The notes under the pieces are model-generated. The model had not been told where the DNA came from, did not search any database, and was given only the letters and a program-made list of their open reading frames with translations. The translations under genes and the position numbers were made by a program. From Lophius americanus (taxonomy: Eukaryota; Chordata; Actinopteri; Lophiiformes; Lophiidae), in assembly GCA_037951165.1 (NCBI GenBank), contig JBBDHG010000024.1, positions 10,720,001 through 10,784,000 on the forward strand: a stretch of DNA of 64,000 nt, written 5' to 3'. The first letter of the stretch is position 1. Each line of letters begins with the position of its first letter. Shown piece after piece: positions 25,186 through 36,719 of the stretch.

Positions 25186-25365
25186 GTTGATTACTTGGTT
25201 TTAAGTTTGTACAGATGGATGAGAAGCTCAAAGTTTTAAAGTAAGTCATGTTGAAGAATTTGCAGGCTAAGCTACGCGTAGAAGCTGGTTTACAAGTTTA
25301 GATGTTTCTGTGAAAGCAAAGGCGGATCTACATTGTATACCTGTAATTGTCTGACAGTAGCCTGA

Positions 25366-25385
25366 CAGCGACCCCTGGTGGCCAA
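25366..25385 (-). promoter_or_regulatory. CTCF-like binding motif
   Basis: 'cagcgacccctggtggccaa' differs by only about one base from the reverse form of the CTCF core consensus (AGCGCCCCCTGGTGGCCA). It lies between the 3' ends of CCDC92 and CHMP7, about 200 bases past the CCDC92 poly(A) signal. Confidence 0.5.
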
Positions 25386-25393
25386 AACACTAC

Positions 25394-25605
25394 ATCCATC
25401 TATTCTCGGAAGGGACTGGAGGGATTAGAGAGCCGGGGGACAGGAGCCCACGCCCGAGACAGGCTACACCCTATACAAGCCGCCAGGTCATCAGAGGGTC
25501 AACATCTAAAGACAAACAAACATTAAGGTCATACGTTGCATGTTTTAGGACGTTGGGAGGAGGCCAAGACAACATTTGGAAGTTTCTTGCTGTGAGGTGA
25601 CAGTG
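25394..25605 (-). repeat. Dispersed fish repeat (reverse copy)
   Basis: 'catccatctattctcg', 'gacaggctacaccctataca', 'gttgcatgttttaggacgtt' and 'tgctgtgaggtgacagtgct' are in the order of the fish repeat whose + copy is at 18,545-18,700. It is non-coding. Confidence 0.6.
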
Positions 25606-25609
25606 CTGC

Positions 25610-26560
25610 TCCAAACAAAACTGTTTATAGTTCACTAAAACCTTGTTTTAGTATTTTGAGAAATGCTTCTTTCATCAGATGTACTCAAAAATAACTACAG
25701 ACCTATTTTTCTTTAACCATGGAGGTTGTGGATACCTGTTGTTTGTCAGAACTGAAAGTTCTAAACCTAATTTATTATGTGGTGGGGCTGGGCCGGGCCG
25801 GGGTCCGGACACATCTATTAAATTTTTGTGGACTCGAGATTTTTTTCCCTGCTTCTTACCTTCATTTTTAGACATTTTTAGAAATATCTTGAATCCAAAT
25901 GAAGGAACCCATGATTACAGAACCTCCGAAGGACTTAAACCAGGCTAGATCTGATACAGTTGAGGTGGATCCTGATCCTAATGGGAACACTACAAACTGA
26001 AATACATAAGCAGACACAGGGGATATTCAACACTTTCTCTAATTACACAGAAATGACTGAAGCTGAAACTTCTTGGAGGGATGGCTTATGTGCCACATTG
26101 ACTAAACATGCATTCTCAATTATAATATGATGGAGATGTGAGACAGAATGGGCTATTAGAGGAATTTTGGTTGAAAGAAATGTTGGTACAATATAAGTTA
26201 ATAAAAAACTTTTACCTTTTACGACCTTAAGGGCTCCATAAAACACATGTCCAGAGTAAAGGGGAAATATTCCGGTGATATTTTCCTGGAATAAAGTTGC
26301 GAATTTACAAGACGTGAAATCAGATATATTAAAGAAATGAAACATAATATTCTTTGACAGTGAAGCCATAGATTTACAAGAATAAACACGCTGAAAGTGT
26401 GTTTTTCAAGGACCACATTGCTTCATATGGCTGGGTCAACATCGTAACATAAGTGGTGGCATAATCAGTTAAATACCAAGTATTTCCTGTTTATTGCAAT
26501 TTTTGTTAATAACAAAAAACATAATACCTAAAATTTCACAATGCACTTCGCCAGTGCATT
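25610..26560. other. Intergenic, nothing recognised
   Basis: This is AT-rich sequence between the 3' ends of CCDC92 and CHMP7. The minus frames around 26,043-26,416 (up to 108 codons) lack any known domain and have AT-driven composition. No strong repeat was identified. Confidence 0.35.
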
Positions 26561-26569
26561 GGAGATTTG

Positions 26570-27375
26570 TACATAAAGTAACGAGACAAAATAATTGAAC
26601 AGTATTTAATTTTTGACCCCCATTTAAGTAAAATGAGTGGAAAATCAACTCTTAACCGTCAAAACAAAGTTTGGGAAGTTACGGAAGAGAATCTTATTTC
26701 CACAAAAAAACTCCCCTATATGTGTAAATGAATAGCAGTTATAGTGAAATGATGTATATACTAAAGATAGAGCTCCTTTGTCTAGATTCATATGTGATCA
26801 TAATCATATGACATATGTTTGGAAATAACAGTCAAAAAACAATTATCTGCAAAAACAAGAAAAAAACACCGTATTGGGTGAAATATGAGCAATTACAGTA
26901 AAATATGATAAACGTTAGTTGGATCCTCTTGAGTTGGTTCATTAAATTAACGTTGGATTGGATCGGACCAACAATTAGGATTTTATGTTTGACAAAAAGC
27001 GTCCATTAATAGGCTGACCAAAGTAAATAAAATATGAGCTACTAGATTGAAATATGATATATACACTGTATATAAATCTCCTCCAGTCGAATCATATGCA
27101 CCAAATCTGGCATAAACAGAAAGTAATTGTGGCCCTATAACTTTTGGAGATTAAGCTCCCCCTAGTGGTGGAAATATGCAACTGACCATTCCAGCTTTTC
27201 CTCACAGTGAGGTCCAGGGGATTATAGTTTGAAAATGAGCAGGCACTGCAGCGAAGCGTGGAGCAGAGTTTTAACCGTCAAAGCTGGTGGCAGATCGGAT
27301 CTAAAAGTCTGCACAAATGTTTTTTGGCGTGCTTCCACAGTAAAGATATTTTATCTCTCAGAGGAACTTCGAAGA
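26570..27375 (+). repeat. Long copy of the CCCCTAGTGG dispersed repeat family
   Basis: This is the longest copy. It contains 'gattaagctccccctagtgg' with 'tggaaatatgcaactgacca' (27,148-27,190), 'tatgcaccaaatctggcata' (27,093), and a tail from 27,230 ('tggtggcagatcggatctaa') that recurs at 29,240. Internally the unit with 'aaatatga...agtaaaatatgat' is repeated, so the element has a tandem-like inner structure. Confidence 0.65.
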
Positions 27376-27819
27376 AAACAAAGGCATGAACAATAATTTG
27401 CAAGACTAAAAAGTACATGACAACAATGTTATTTTATTTTCAAATAATGTGGAAGTATATGCCAAAACCAACCTGTGCGTAAAATTTCAAACAAATCTGT
27501 CCATTTGTTTTCTTGTTGTATCTTGTAATCCTGTTTACAGCCAAATGGAGAAACAAACATACGCGGGGGGAAACATAAGCTCCTCCCTTGATGGAGGAAA
27601 TAAGAAGCCGTAAAACGAACAGATGCATTCACTCAGGCCGCTTTTCTCTCCTTCTCTGATGAATGTGCTTTTCTTTTCGTTTTTTAAATCAACATACTCA
27701 TGTCAGCACATTAAAACCTCCAGCTCAAATGGCGTGAAGTGTGGCGAACATAGTGTCGCCCTGGTGAACCAAACGTATCTGAGCTCCGTTGGTGTTTTTG
27801 TTTTATCGTCCTCAAGCAC

Positions 27820-28115
27820 GCGTTTAGCTCAGAGTAATAAATCACAGAACCGATTGAACCAACTCGAATCAACGGTTCTGAAACTTAAAATCCTGAGTTG
27901 TTCATGTCAGGCTTGGTCCAACCGGAGCTCAGGGATAAACTCAGAGTTGTTTAAGCCCACATCCCAAAATAACCCCACGATGTCGGAATGTGGAATTCCG
28001 GATCAATGGATTTGTAGAACTCCATGCGTACAATTGTTCACATCGTGTCTGAAGGGGCTAAACCCACTACCTAGCTAATGTCAAGCTAGCCAGTAAGCTA
28101 GCTTTTAGGTGTTAC
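27820..28115. repeat. MITE-like repeat, copy A, 3' of CHMP7
   Basis: It contains 'ggagctcagggataaactca' at 27,923 and ends with 'aacccactacctagctaatg' plus 'tcaagctagccag' (28,061-28,095). The same end recurs at 33,571-33,605, immediately upstream of CHMP7. The 151-codon + frame across it is not a credible gene. Confidence 0.55.
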
Positions 28116-29194
28116 AAGTAAAACACGTCTACCGAGAGAAAGTTCCGAACAATGTCTGACATGAGGCAGACGTTTGATGTCTCACAAGAGCTAAAGTGTC
28201 TCATGTAAACTCTTTCTTCTTCATCTTCATCTTCTGAGTTTTTGTTTGCGGTGGACAACCATCTTGCATTACATCTACCGCACAGGAGTGTGTAAGATAA
28301 GATAAGCTAAGATAAGCTCTTATCTTACAGTAGATGGACAGAGGGGAAAGGATATTTGAAAGAATTATCTACCTTTAATATTTATTATTTTTATAATGTC
28401 TTTCAAATATTCGATTAAAACGGTTTGTGGTTGGTTACAGTGATACATTGTCCATCTGGATGTTTAACTACTTATGTGGCGTTTAATTTAGTCCTATGCC
28501 CCCTATCCTGAATGGAGTTATGGCTATTTCTTCCCTGCGGTTCCTGTTTTGTATTTTTCGTTGCTCGTTAGGCAACTGCTGGTCTTCAATCTCTCAATGG
28601 ACGCAGAACTTCAAAAAGAAATGTTATAGTTTCTCTGCTTGTGTGTCCAATAAACTCTGAATGAGAGTAATGCACTGATTCCTTCTCTTCACGTTCACTC
28701 CAGTGCAGCACAAGAACAAACATCTGTTCTGTGTCACTTCATGTAAGCCTTCATCAAAAGACTCTACGTAACAAATACGCTTTCTTATATCTTTCATCTG
28801 CTGCGCTTTGAAATGTGGCCCGCAGTCAAAACGTACAATGTAAGCAGATTTTGTTGCGCCGCATGAAAACTGTATGGAAATCTCACTGATAATCAACATA
28901 AATATGCATCCGACCTTTCGGAAAATCAAACAATGAGAATCACAAACATAACAAACATTCTGACAAGTGATTAAAATACATTTTATTTGAGAAATATATT
29001 TGGTCGAACCCTCAGTCCTCATATGTAACGATTCCAACATATTAATGGTTGTAATCTTTTGGCATATTACTTATATTTACAGTAGAAAAGGCCGCTACGT
29101 AGGACTTGATGAAGGACGTTGAATCACAACGCGCCACGCAAGACCCCCACACACATGTTCACGCTCGTTAAAAACCCAACAAACCTCCGATCTA

Positions 29195-29345
29195 TGGCAG
29201 CAGAAAAGCAAGGAGCAGATTTTTTACTTTTAAAACTGATGGCAGATCAGATGTAAAATCCTCTACAAACTATTTTTTTTGGCTTTCCTACACAGTGAAT
29301 ATATATTTTCTCTTCATTAAATGAAGGAAAGTGCCTCGTTCTTCC
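29195..29345 (+). repeat. Fragment of the CCCCTAGTGG family (3' tail)
   Basis: 'ctgatggcagatcagatgta' to 'attttctcttcattaa' aligns by eye with 27,285-27,365. It sits just beyond the inferred CHMP7 poly(A) signal. Confidence 0.5.
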
Positions 29346-29419
29346 TGATATTTATTTGAAAACATTAAAGCTCTTAATCTCTTCTTACTCTTCAGGCTCA
29401 CAGAGAGTCTTTGACGGCG

Positions 29420-32400
29420 TCACTGGGCCGGCTCCAGTCTCTTGGCGGGCGATGTCGTTGTCCTCTGGTTGGAGCCTGAATAGAGATACGACAGTTTGTT
29501 ACGTCACATCATTCATTCATCATTACAGTCAAAAAAAGGAAAAACCGCCGACACACACACCTGAATGAGTCAGGATATCTTGACTCAGCTCTTCCTCCAG
29601 CTGCCTGGAGGAGACGCCCAGGCCGCCGCGAGGAACATCGGGAAGGTTCCTACCCGGGAGAATGCTGGTTGGGACATCAGGTAAACCCAAGGAGCGTTCG
29701 GGCTTTGTCTCGTCCAACAGCAATTTCAGTTCTTCCTCCAAATCGTCCATGTCTTCATCTGCAAAAAACACCACAAACGTTTAATTTTTCCAATTAAACG
29801 TACAGTAAAGACGTGGCACTGACAGGATAACTTACCGCCGCTGGTCACGCCGCTGGACAGAGTTTGGTTCACCTCATCTTGAGTGTCACACAGCTGGTCC
29901 GATCGTGGAAAGAACACATTATGTTTAAGTTAAAGGGATAGTTCACTCCATTCCACGTTTCCCCATATTGAACTCCTCAAATTAAATGTGACTCATTAAT
30001 AACCTCAAACGGTCCATATTGAATCAAACTATTTCTATGAGGTCAGCGGTCTGCTCTAAGATCAGATCCCATAGTGACTCAATAATGAAAACAGTTAACT
30101 ATTTATGTGTCTTTTCACAAGAGCTAAATTTATGTTTATGAAGTTACGGACAAAAATCTGTTTTGGGCCGCAAAAAAAAAAAAGCCCCCTAGTGAGTGAA
30201 ATATGAAGTATTTCAGTAAAATATTTCTTTCAATCGATTCTAATCATATTTGGACTAAATCGGACAAACAGTTGAGAAGTTATTGCCCAAAAACAGTGTG
30301 ATGTTGGATATGAAACTCCCCCTAGTGGTGGAAATACGCAACTGACCTTTCCCAAAATCAATCTAGTTCTTCCTCACACTAAGCTCTACGGGAGTCTTAA
30401 AACAGAAAAGCGTTTCTTTTGCTCTTGTGGCTCATGACATTTAAAAATAACTTAAAATAAGAAGTCGTCGTTACCTCTTGGATTTGATCCACGAGGCTCT
30501 CTGCGCGTTCAACAGTGACGTTCTTCAGAGAGAGTCTCAGCGCCGTCACTCCAGCCTGATAGGCTTGTATTACCTGCACAGGTGGATCACACACTTAGAA
30601 CGCGGGCGACAAACGTGGCTGCAGAGCAGTGAGGGGACGTTGATCTCACCATCTTATCAGTCTGTGACTGATCTATTCTGTCAAGGATGCCCCTGATGGA
30701 CTCCAGCTGACAAAACAAGCTGTCCGCCCTCTTCGCTGCCCTTTTACGACCTCTTAAACACTTCAGCGCCTGCAGGATGGACAGGGATTATTACCACCGA
30801 ACCATTAAAATGGGCTTTTGCTGCTACATGTAATCAGTACCTGTGGTTTCTGTCCATCCCGGACCATCATCCTCGCCTCCTCTTTGCATCTGCACTTAGA
30901 TAAAACAAAGCAGGGTGTTTCTCAAGACATGTGGAATGTGGCCGATTTTTTATCTTGAAATAAGTTTTCCCATCACTTGTAATTAATAGCTCCACAAGCC
31001 CGGAGTCATTTATCTCCGGGCTTGTGTGGTTTTCCTCCCACCATTAAAAACACGTGAGCTAGGAATGGGGTCAGTTTGGCCCGTAGTGGCGGCGCGCTCG
31101 GTCGCAGCGGCTCAGATTATAAATTTGTGCGTTTTGTTTAATTATCATGAATTATAGTATGTTTAGCGCCATGTAACTTATTTTCGTTTGTGTATAATAA
31201 TCATCCAGCATCATTTCAAGCACCCTCCCACCTTCGCTAAGTTACCCCGAGTTAAATAGCATACCTGACACGTTGCATAAATGATAACACCTGACTTTCA
31301 GAAAGCTTTGGGAATCCTCCTCACTATTTAAAGCTTACCTATGATATAAAAACGCCACACACGCGTATATTACACATGTAAAAACACAGTTAAAGCTGTA
31401 TCATATTGACAAAAATAGTAGCATTACTTTCTTGACCAAAATGAATTGCGTTGTTTACAAACACTTACTACTAAACTGCATCAATAGGCACTAATTATAT
31501 TTGAAGTGATATTGATGTTGACGTACTGGTCAGCCTCCAGCCCCAGTTTCTTCACCCGTTCTCCCAGCAGCTTCTCGCTGCACTGCAGCTGATAGATACC
31601 GATATCCACGTCACTGAGAGGGGAGACACGATCCTGACCCGGCTGACAGAACTTAACAATCTGTAATGGAGGATCAGGGAATCACGCAGACTTTTGTCAG
31701 AGATCTCAGCTGGACTGGTCCTGATAGAACAACAATGAACGTTTTGTAGAATGATACCTTTTCCCCTTCTTGGATGGAAACCGTCACTCTCTTCTCCCGC
31801 TGCAGCTGCAGCAGAACCAGGCACAGTGTGCTCTCATCTGCGCAGACACCAGAGGAGAGACTCAGGAGCTCTTGATAGGACAAGATACACCTGCTCGCAA
31901 ATTCACTGCTCCGGTACTTCTGGAGTAATTCTGCAGCTTTCTCCTACACAACAAAGACAGACAACTTCAAGTGTAGCAGATGGAATAGAAATCTGTCCAA
32001 CTGCAGGCCAGGAGACATGGAAGACCTTCAGCAGGTTCATCTTCAGCAGGTTCTACGTGTTGTGGTAGTGTAGTCCACACATTAGTTCTCATACCTCAGG
32101 TTATATTAAGATTCACATTTTATTCAGCTGATTTGTATCACCTCGCCCCCACGACGACATACAATCAGGTGAAGTTCCTCATTCCACAAAACAATTCTAA
32201 GACAGGGTGAGGAGCTCAGACATCTGCAGTAGTGACTCCGAAGTTAGAGGAAGTCGTTTGGGGATCTGGTTAGGGTGCAACCTAGATGTTTCCCATTGGA
32301 GGTTATTTGAAGACACACCCAAATGAGAGACCCTGACCACAACTACTAGAAGGATTAGATGTCCAATCGGGTCTGAGATAACCTCAAGGTGTCCCATGAT

Positions 32401-33555
32401 GCTGGGAAGAGGGTCATCCTCATTAGCCTGCTGCCACTGTGAACCAACCCCGAGATAAGCGGGAGAAAATGGAGTTGTTTTAAATCTTTGAGGTGTTATA
32501 TTTCTCTGTAGAAATTTGAGACGTTTAATGGGGATGGCAGTCTGTCTGTCAATCTGCCCAACAACGGCGTCCATATAACATAGAGAGGAGGCCCTAAAAG
32601 ACAGTTTTGGTTCTTTTCCTTTAACTACCAACTTTACACGGAAGTTTGCAGAAACAAGACATGAATCCAGACCAGTTAAAACTTGTCTTCCTTCCTCAGA
32701 TGATTTCATCATTAGAAAGGATGTTAATAATGTCTTTTAAAAGGACTTTAGGATCTCTGGTCTTTGGCAGGTTTGAATAAATCTCTGGGCTGGATTGAGT
32801 CATTTTTCCTTTATAGAAAATTCTCGTCTTCACATTCAGTTCTTAGTGTTGTGCACATGACACGTGGGGAATTAAGGGAACCCACTCTGGCTTGGATACA
32901 ATTATCTGAAGACATGATGGGATTGGACTTTTGGTCCTAATCGTGTGCTTCTGTCTGAACTTTTCCTTTAAATATAGAATATGTAGATGAATGCAACTTC
33001 ATAGCAACACTTAAAAGAAAACACAAACATAACGGTGGCTCAAGTTGGACGAACCTCAACCAGCTCAATGACGACGAAGGACTCCCCCGGAGGCACCAGG
33101 CTGCTCCCCAGCAGGGTGGAGAAGGTCCACAAAAGAGGCTTCACCAGCAGCAGGCCGACCCCCCACGACATCCAGCCACAGTCCACATTAGCAGCGAACT
33201 CAGCCTCCCTCTGGATCTCCCCACTACTGTCAGAAGGTAAAACACAGGCCGTGTGAGCAGGCTGACGGCCCGAGGCGGAGGATGGACAGAGTTAGTGTTA
33301 CCTGGCCATGGTTTGGATGACTGTGGCCAAACCCAACGGGGATTTCCCCCCCCTCCTGAAGGTCTGGTCCAGCTCCTGCAGCCTGAAACACACGGAGCCG
33401 CGCTGCTTGACGCTCTTTACGACCAGAGACGTCCAGAAGTTCATCTTACTGTCCCAGTCTGTCGTGTTGACATCTCGGTTGTCCTTAAAGGCGGAGAACA
33501 TAAAATTCATCCGCTTGTCGTCGTCCCACTCCTGCGTCAAGCTGGACAGAGACAT
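29420..33555 (-). CDS. chmp7: CHMP7, charged multivesicular body protein 7 (10 exons, complete)
   Basis: Exons in gene order: 33,302-33,555; 33,055-33,226; 31,758-31,943; 31,527-31,660; 30,841-30,889; 30,650-30,769; 30,475-30,573; 29,836-29,893; 29,561-29,758; 29,420-29,475 (stop TGA). All junctions are GT-AG and phases join cleanly to 441 residues; human CHMP7 is 453. Exon 2 has a TAG/CAG acceptor ambiguity of 3 bases. Residues ~1-230 are the winged-helix half (FSAFKDNRDVNTTDWDSKM, SWGVGLLLVKPLLWTFSTLL, LVLLQLQREKRVTV). ~230-400 is the charged ESCRT-III-like core (AYQAGVTALRLSLKNVTVE, AESLVDQIQELCDTQDEV). The Asp/Glu-rich tail (DMDDLEEELKLLLDE) and basic end (SPAKRLEPAQ) fit the family. CHMP7 is known to recruit ESCRT-III to the reforming nuclear envelope through LEM2 and to act in endosomal sorting. 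The start is chosen because it places the conserved EWDDD..M..F block right after a short leader. A tttatt (AATAAA on this strand) at 29,351-29,356 is a likely poly(A) signal. Confidence 0.96.
30140..30410 (+). repeat. Copy of the CCCCTAGTGG family inside CHMP7 intron 7
   Basis: Two cores are visible, 'gccccctagtgagtgaaata' (30,183) and 'ctccccctagtggtggaaat' (30,307), the second followed by 'acgcaactgacctttcccaa'. It lies between CHMP7 exons 7 and 8, antisense to the gene. Confidence 0.65.
30993..31026. repeat. Perfect 13-bp hairpin in CHMP7 intron 4
   Basis: cacaagcccggag (30,993-31,005) and its reverse complement (31,014-31,026) flank an 8-base loop. The stem is GC-rich in an AT-rich intron, so the pre-mRNA would fold here. 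Confidence 0.75.
32195..32465 (+). mobile_element. LINE 3' coding relic in CHMP7 intron 2
   Basis: 'gaggagctcagacatctgca', 'tagaaggattagatgtccaa', 'agcctgctgccactgtgaac' and 'ccccgagataagcggg' follow the order of the same LINE C-terminal region seen at 17,040-17,420. It is antisense to CHMP7 and heavily decayed. Confidence 0.5.
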
Positions 33556-33570
33556 TATTTAGCTTTGACC

Positions 33571-33625
33571 AACCCCCACTACCTAGCTAATGTCAGGCTA
33601 GCCAGCTCGCTTAGAGTTAAGATCA
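33571..33625. repeat. MITE-like repeat, copy B, at the CHMP7 5' end
   Basis: 'acccccactacctagctaat' and 'gtcaggctagccag' match the end of copy A at 28,061-28,095. It begins about 15 bases upstream of the CHMP7 ATG, so the gene's leader and promoter region abut or lie within repeat sequence. Confidence 0.6.
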
Positions 33626-34419
33626 CACCTTAACTCAATTTTAGTAAAAACAAACCCATACCATGGGTGAAATTAAAGGTAAATAGTGTCTTTCGAGAGA
33701 AAATTCAGAGTGACGTAAGCGACATAACGCCTTCGATTTCAACAACCGTGAGTAAGAGCGTTTTATATTTAAGAACCGTGCGGAAAAGCGGTGAGAGGTG
33801 TCATAAAAGGCAAACGCTTTACTCCACCCTCCTAGAACACGCTGAGAAGCAAAGCAAGCGCTGTCAAGAGTTTTGTTCAGGTACCCCATGTTTGCCACAC
33901 GTTTGCGCATGTCTGCGCAACGGACACTTTGTGGCGTCACTGGAAGTCCGTAAAAACGAATAAAGCTTTTAAAGAAAATGAAAACAAAGGAAGGAAGGAA
34001 TTAAAAAGATAATTTAGAGAATGAGAAATGCAAATATAAAGATTAATACTTCTTTGCGTGCGAAAATGGGAAATCTGAGGATAGAAAAGAGAGCGGAAAT
34101 AATGTAAGGACGTATATTAAATGTATTATTATTATTATTATTATATGAAAATAATAATTCTATTTTCTTGTATTTGCACATATTTATTTGTGCAGGTTTT
34201 TTTTCATAAATCGGTACTGTTTATTTGATTTTAATATAGATTCAAAATCTGTGTATTTTTTAAGGTTTATTAAAAGTTGAAAAAATACGAGTAAGAATAC
34301 ATAAATCTTTCATCTTTATTTTCTCATTATAAAAACATTCTGCTCACATTCACACTCAAACGAATTTTTTTAATTTAATTTTCAAATAAGTCTTTCATTC
34401 ATTGAATTATTCCGCACAT

Positions 34420-34608
34420 TTATTTCTGACTTTCAGTACAAATGGGTGCTTTACAAAGATGTTTCAAGTTATTTTTTTCTGCCATTTCATAAATGGTTGA
34501 CAACTCATACTGTACACCATCGTCCAGTTTTAGCTGCAAATACGGACAAATTTGGTCGTAGATCTTTGTGACAAATTCTTTCTTTGGTGCATTACAAACT
34601 TCTCGTAG
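34420..34608 (-). CDS. Unidentified candidate terminal exon, Cys-containing
   Basis: On the minus strand an acceptor-like TCTTGCAG at 34,616-34,609 is followed by 62 open codons and a TAA at 34,422-34,420. That stop overlaps an AATAAA poly(A)-like signal. The frame has even amino acid use and four Cys (segments FVTKIYDQICPYLQLKLDD, ELSTIYEMAEKN, LCKAPICTESQK), which look more like real protein than noise. I do not recognise the family. No convincing upstream exon was found, and the acceptor's upstream tract is A-rich rather than pyrimidine-rich. It could be the last exon of a small secreted protein, a pseudogene or chance. It lies between CHMP7 and LGI3 on their strand. Confidence 0.3.
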   Translation of the reverse strand, partial: LREVCNAPKKEFVTKIYDQICPYLQLKLDDGVQYELSTIYEMAEKNNLKHLCKAPICTESQK

Positions 34609-35699
34609 CTGCAAGACTTTTTTTTTTGTTGAGTTTTTTTATTGTTTTGTCCATGGAAAAGAACCATAACAGAAAAGACAGAAGACTTTTCAGGGGTCAT
34701 AAACTTTAATTATATGCCCTTTCCGTTCACTACTCCATATGCAACTATACAAAATGACCAACAGTTTATGACCGCGCAATGAAATTTAAAATTATAACAA
34801 TTTAAGAATAATTTCTACGTATATATTCTCTGATCTTTGGATCGCTCACTCAAATTCCCCATTTTTCAGCCAAATTGGCTTTTTCTATATAATCCCAAAT
34901 TTTCCTAAAGTGCAAAATTGAGGATTAGGTTTTTAAATCTGAAAGAAAATAAACACAATTTTAGTCATTTAGAGATTTAGTTTAGTTCATGCCTCAGGCT
35001 GTTATTATAACAGAACGAGCAATAAATCCAAAGCAGATTTAATTTACTACAAATATGAATATAGTCAAGGATTCAAAGGTTAATGTTAGTATTGCTTGGT
35101 TTACATAATTTGTACTTTGTCATGCACACAGTCAAACACAATTTATCACTTGTATCGTGTTCACAATATATATAATATGTTGGAAAAATAATTTGCTCCT
35201 ATATTGCTGGTGTAACAAAAGCAGAGATGCCGACATGACTATTAGTGACGCTGTGTTTTATCTCAACATCACATTCTGATGTGCATGAAAATAGAAGAAT
35301 TATTGGATTAGCTGCCTCTTAAATCATCAGATCAAACAATGAAGTAAATAGTTTAAACATCTTACAGACTTTCATTTATTTGCCAAGTGTGGATAAACGC
35401 TTAGAAACGCCTCTTTACGCGGCCATTACTGGAGAAAAACCTCTTATAAACATACGTAGACGTTCATTTTAACGCACCATCCATAATCAGCTTTAAATGT
35501 GTAAAGTCTCAAACTGTGTGCTGAAATATGTGAATGTATCAAGGAATCTGTGAGCATGTATTCAGAAATATGTAGGCTAAGCCAGAGTGATGATATATTT
35601 TAACTGCTGCTGATATCACTATGGGCTTTGATGATGTCATTAAAACATCTGATGATGACATATTGACCATATATATTGACCACCGTTATATGACTGCTG

Positions 35700-36225
35700 T
35701 TGATGATGTCATCAGGGGCTATAACAATTATTGCAGATGTCAGAGTTCTTTGTGTCAATACATATGACCTAAATTTATACTCGATTTGACAGATGGTTGG
35801 AAGTAACAGTCAAAAACAGTATTTGTGCTTTTGCAAAAGAACATCCCCTAGTGAGTGAAACATGTACAATTACAAGTTGGTGCTACTTGAGGCGGTCCAT
35901 GTGTGTTAGATTTGGGAAAAATCAGACCGGCAGTTAGGAAGTTATGTTTGAAAAACAGTGTTGTGTGTAAAAAAGGCTCCCCTTACTTGTGAAATATGAA
36001 TTATTAAAGTAAAATATGATATATACAAGATCTCCTCAAACCATTCACATGCACTGAATTGAGACTAAATTAGAGAAATAGAAAAACGGTTGAGATACCA
36101 AAACTGTGAATTCTGTAGATAAAGCTCCCCTAGTGGTGGAAAAATGCATCTGACCTTTCCCAAAATCAATCCAGAACTTCCTCACACTAGGATCTACGGA
36201 GATATAACATTTGAAAATTATCCAT
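35700..36225 (+). repeat. Copy of the CCCCTAGTGG family between CHMP7 and LGI3
   Basis: Cores occur at about 35,845 ('catcccctagtgagtgaaac') and 36,123 ('aaagctcccctagtggtgga'). The latter is followed by 'gcatctgacctttcccaaaa' and 'tcctcacactaggatctacg', as at 30,307-30,390. Confidence 0.65.
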
Positions 36226-36700
36226 GAGAGTGTTTAGAAGGATCTATGGCGGACACGGTGGTGGGGGAGACGATTCCATAATGTCCCCATGTTTTTGGGG
36301 ATATGACTAAACTGGTGATCATCCCAACGTGTCTTGGGACGTAACCCCAGAAGGAGAAGTTGACACCAGGAAAGGGGTACCAGATGTTGTCAGATGCTCC
36401 TGTTGCCATCTTGAATGAAGTCAAAGAATGACAGGACACCTGAGCTGTAGACTATAAAGCCTTGACTATAAAAAATGACCGTATGAGAGGTACCGATGAA
36501 TGGATAGGAGCGCTGCGAGGGTCATCAGTGAGGCAAATAGGAACCAGGTTCTCATTGTAGAACCAGGTTTTCATTGGAGAACCATGGTCAGGTCATTTAG
36601 AAAATATGTACAGGTTCTTTTACGTTTCGAATATCCCGTGAGAAACGGAGACGAACCCGAACATATTTTGTAAAAATTACATATTTGAATCCACTGACAA
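36220..36700. other. Intergenic, unassigned
   Basis: A 73-codon minus frame (36,218-36,439) is open but has no known domain or matching splice partners. The segment touches the repeat copy on its left. Nothing else is recognised. Confidence 0.3.
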
Positions 36701-36719
36701 AAGCAGCAGTCCTGTTTAA

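Noticed and set aside
27623..28078. 151-codon + strand frame
   Set aside because: It spans a MITE-like repeat whose end recurs next to CHMP7, has Ser/Leu-rich composition without domains, and shows no gene context.
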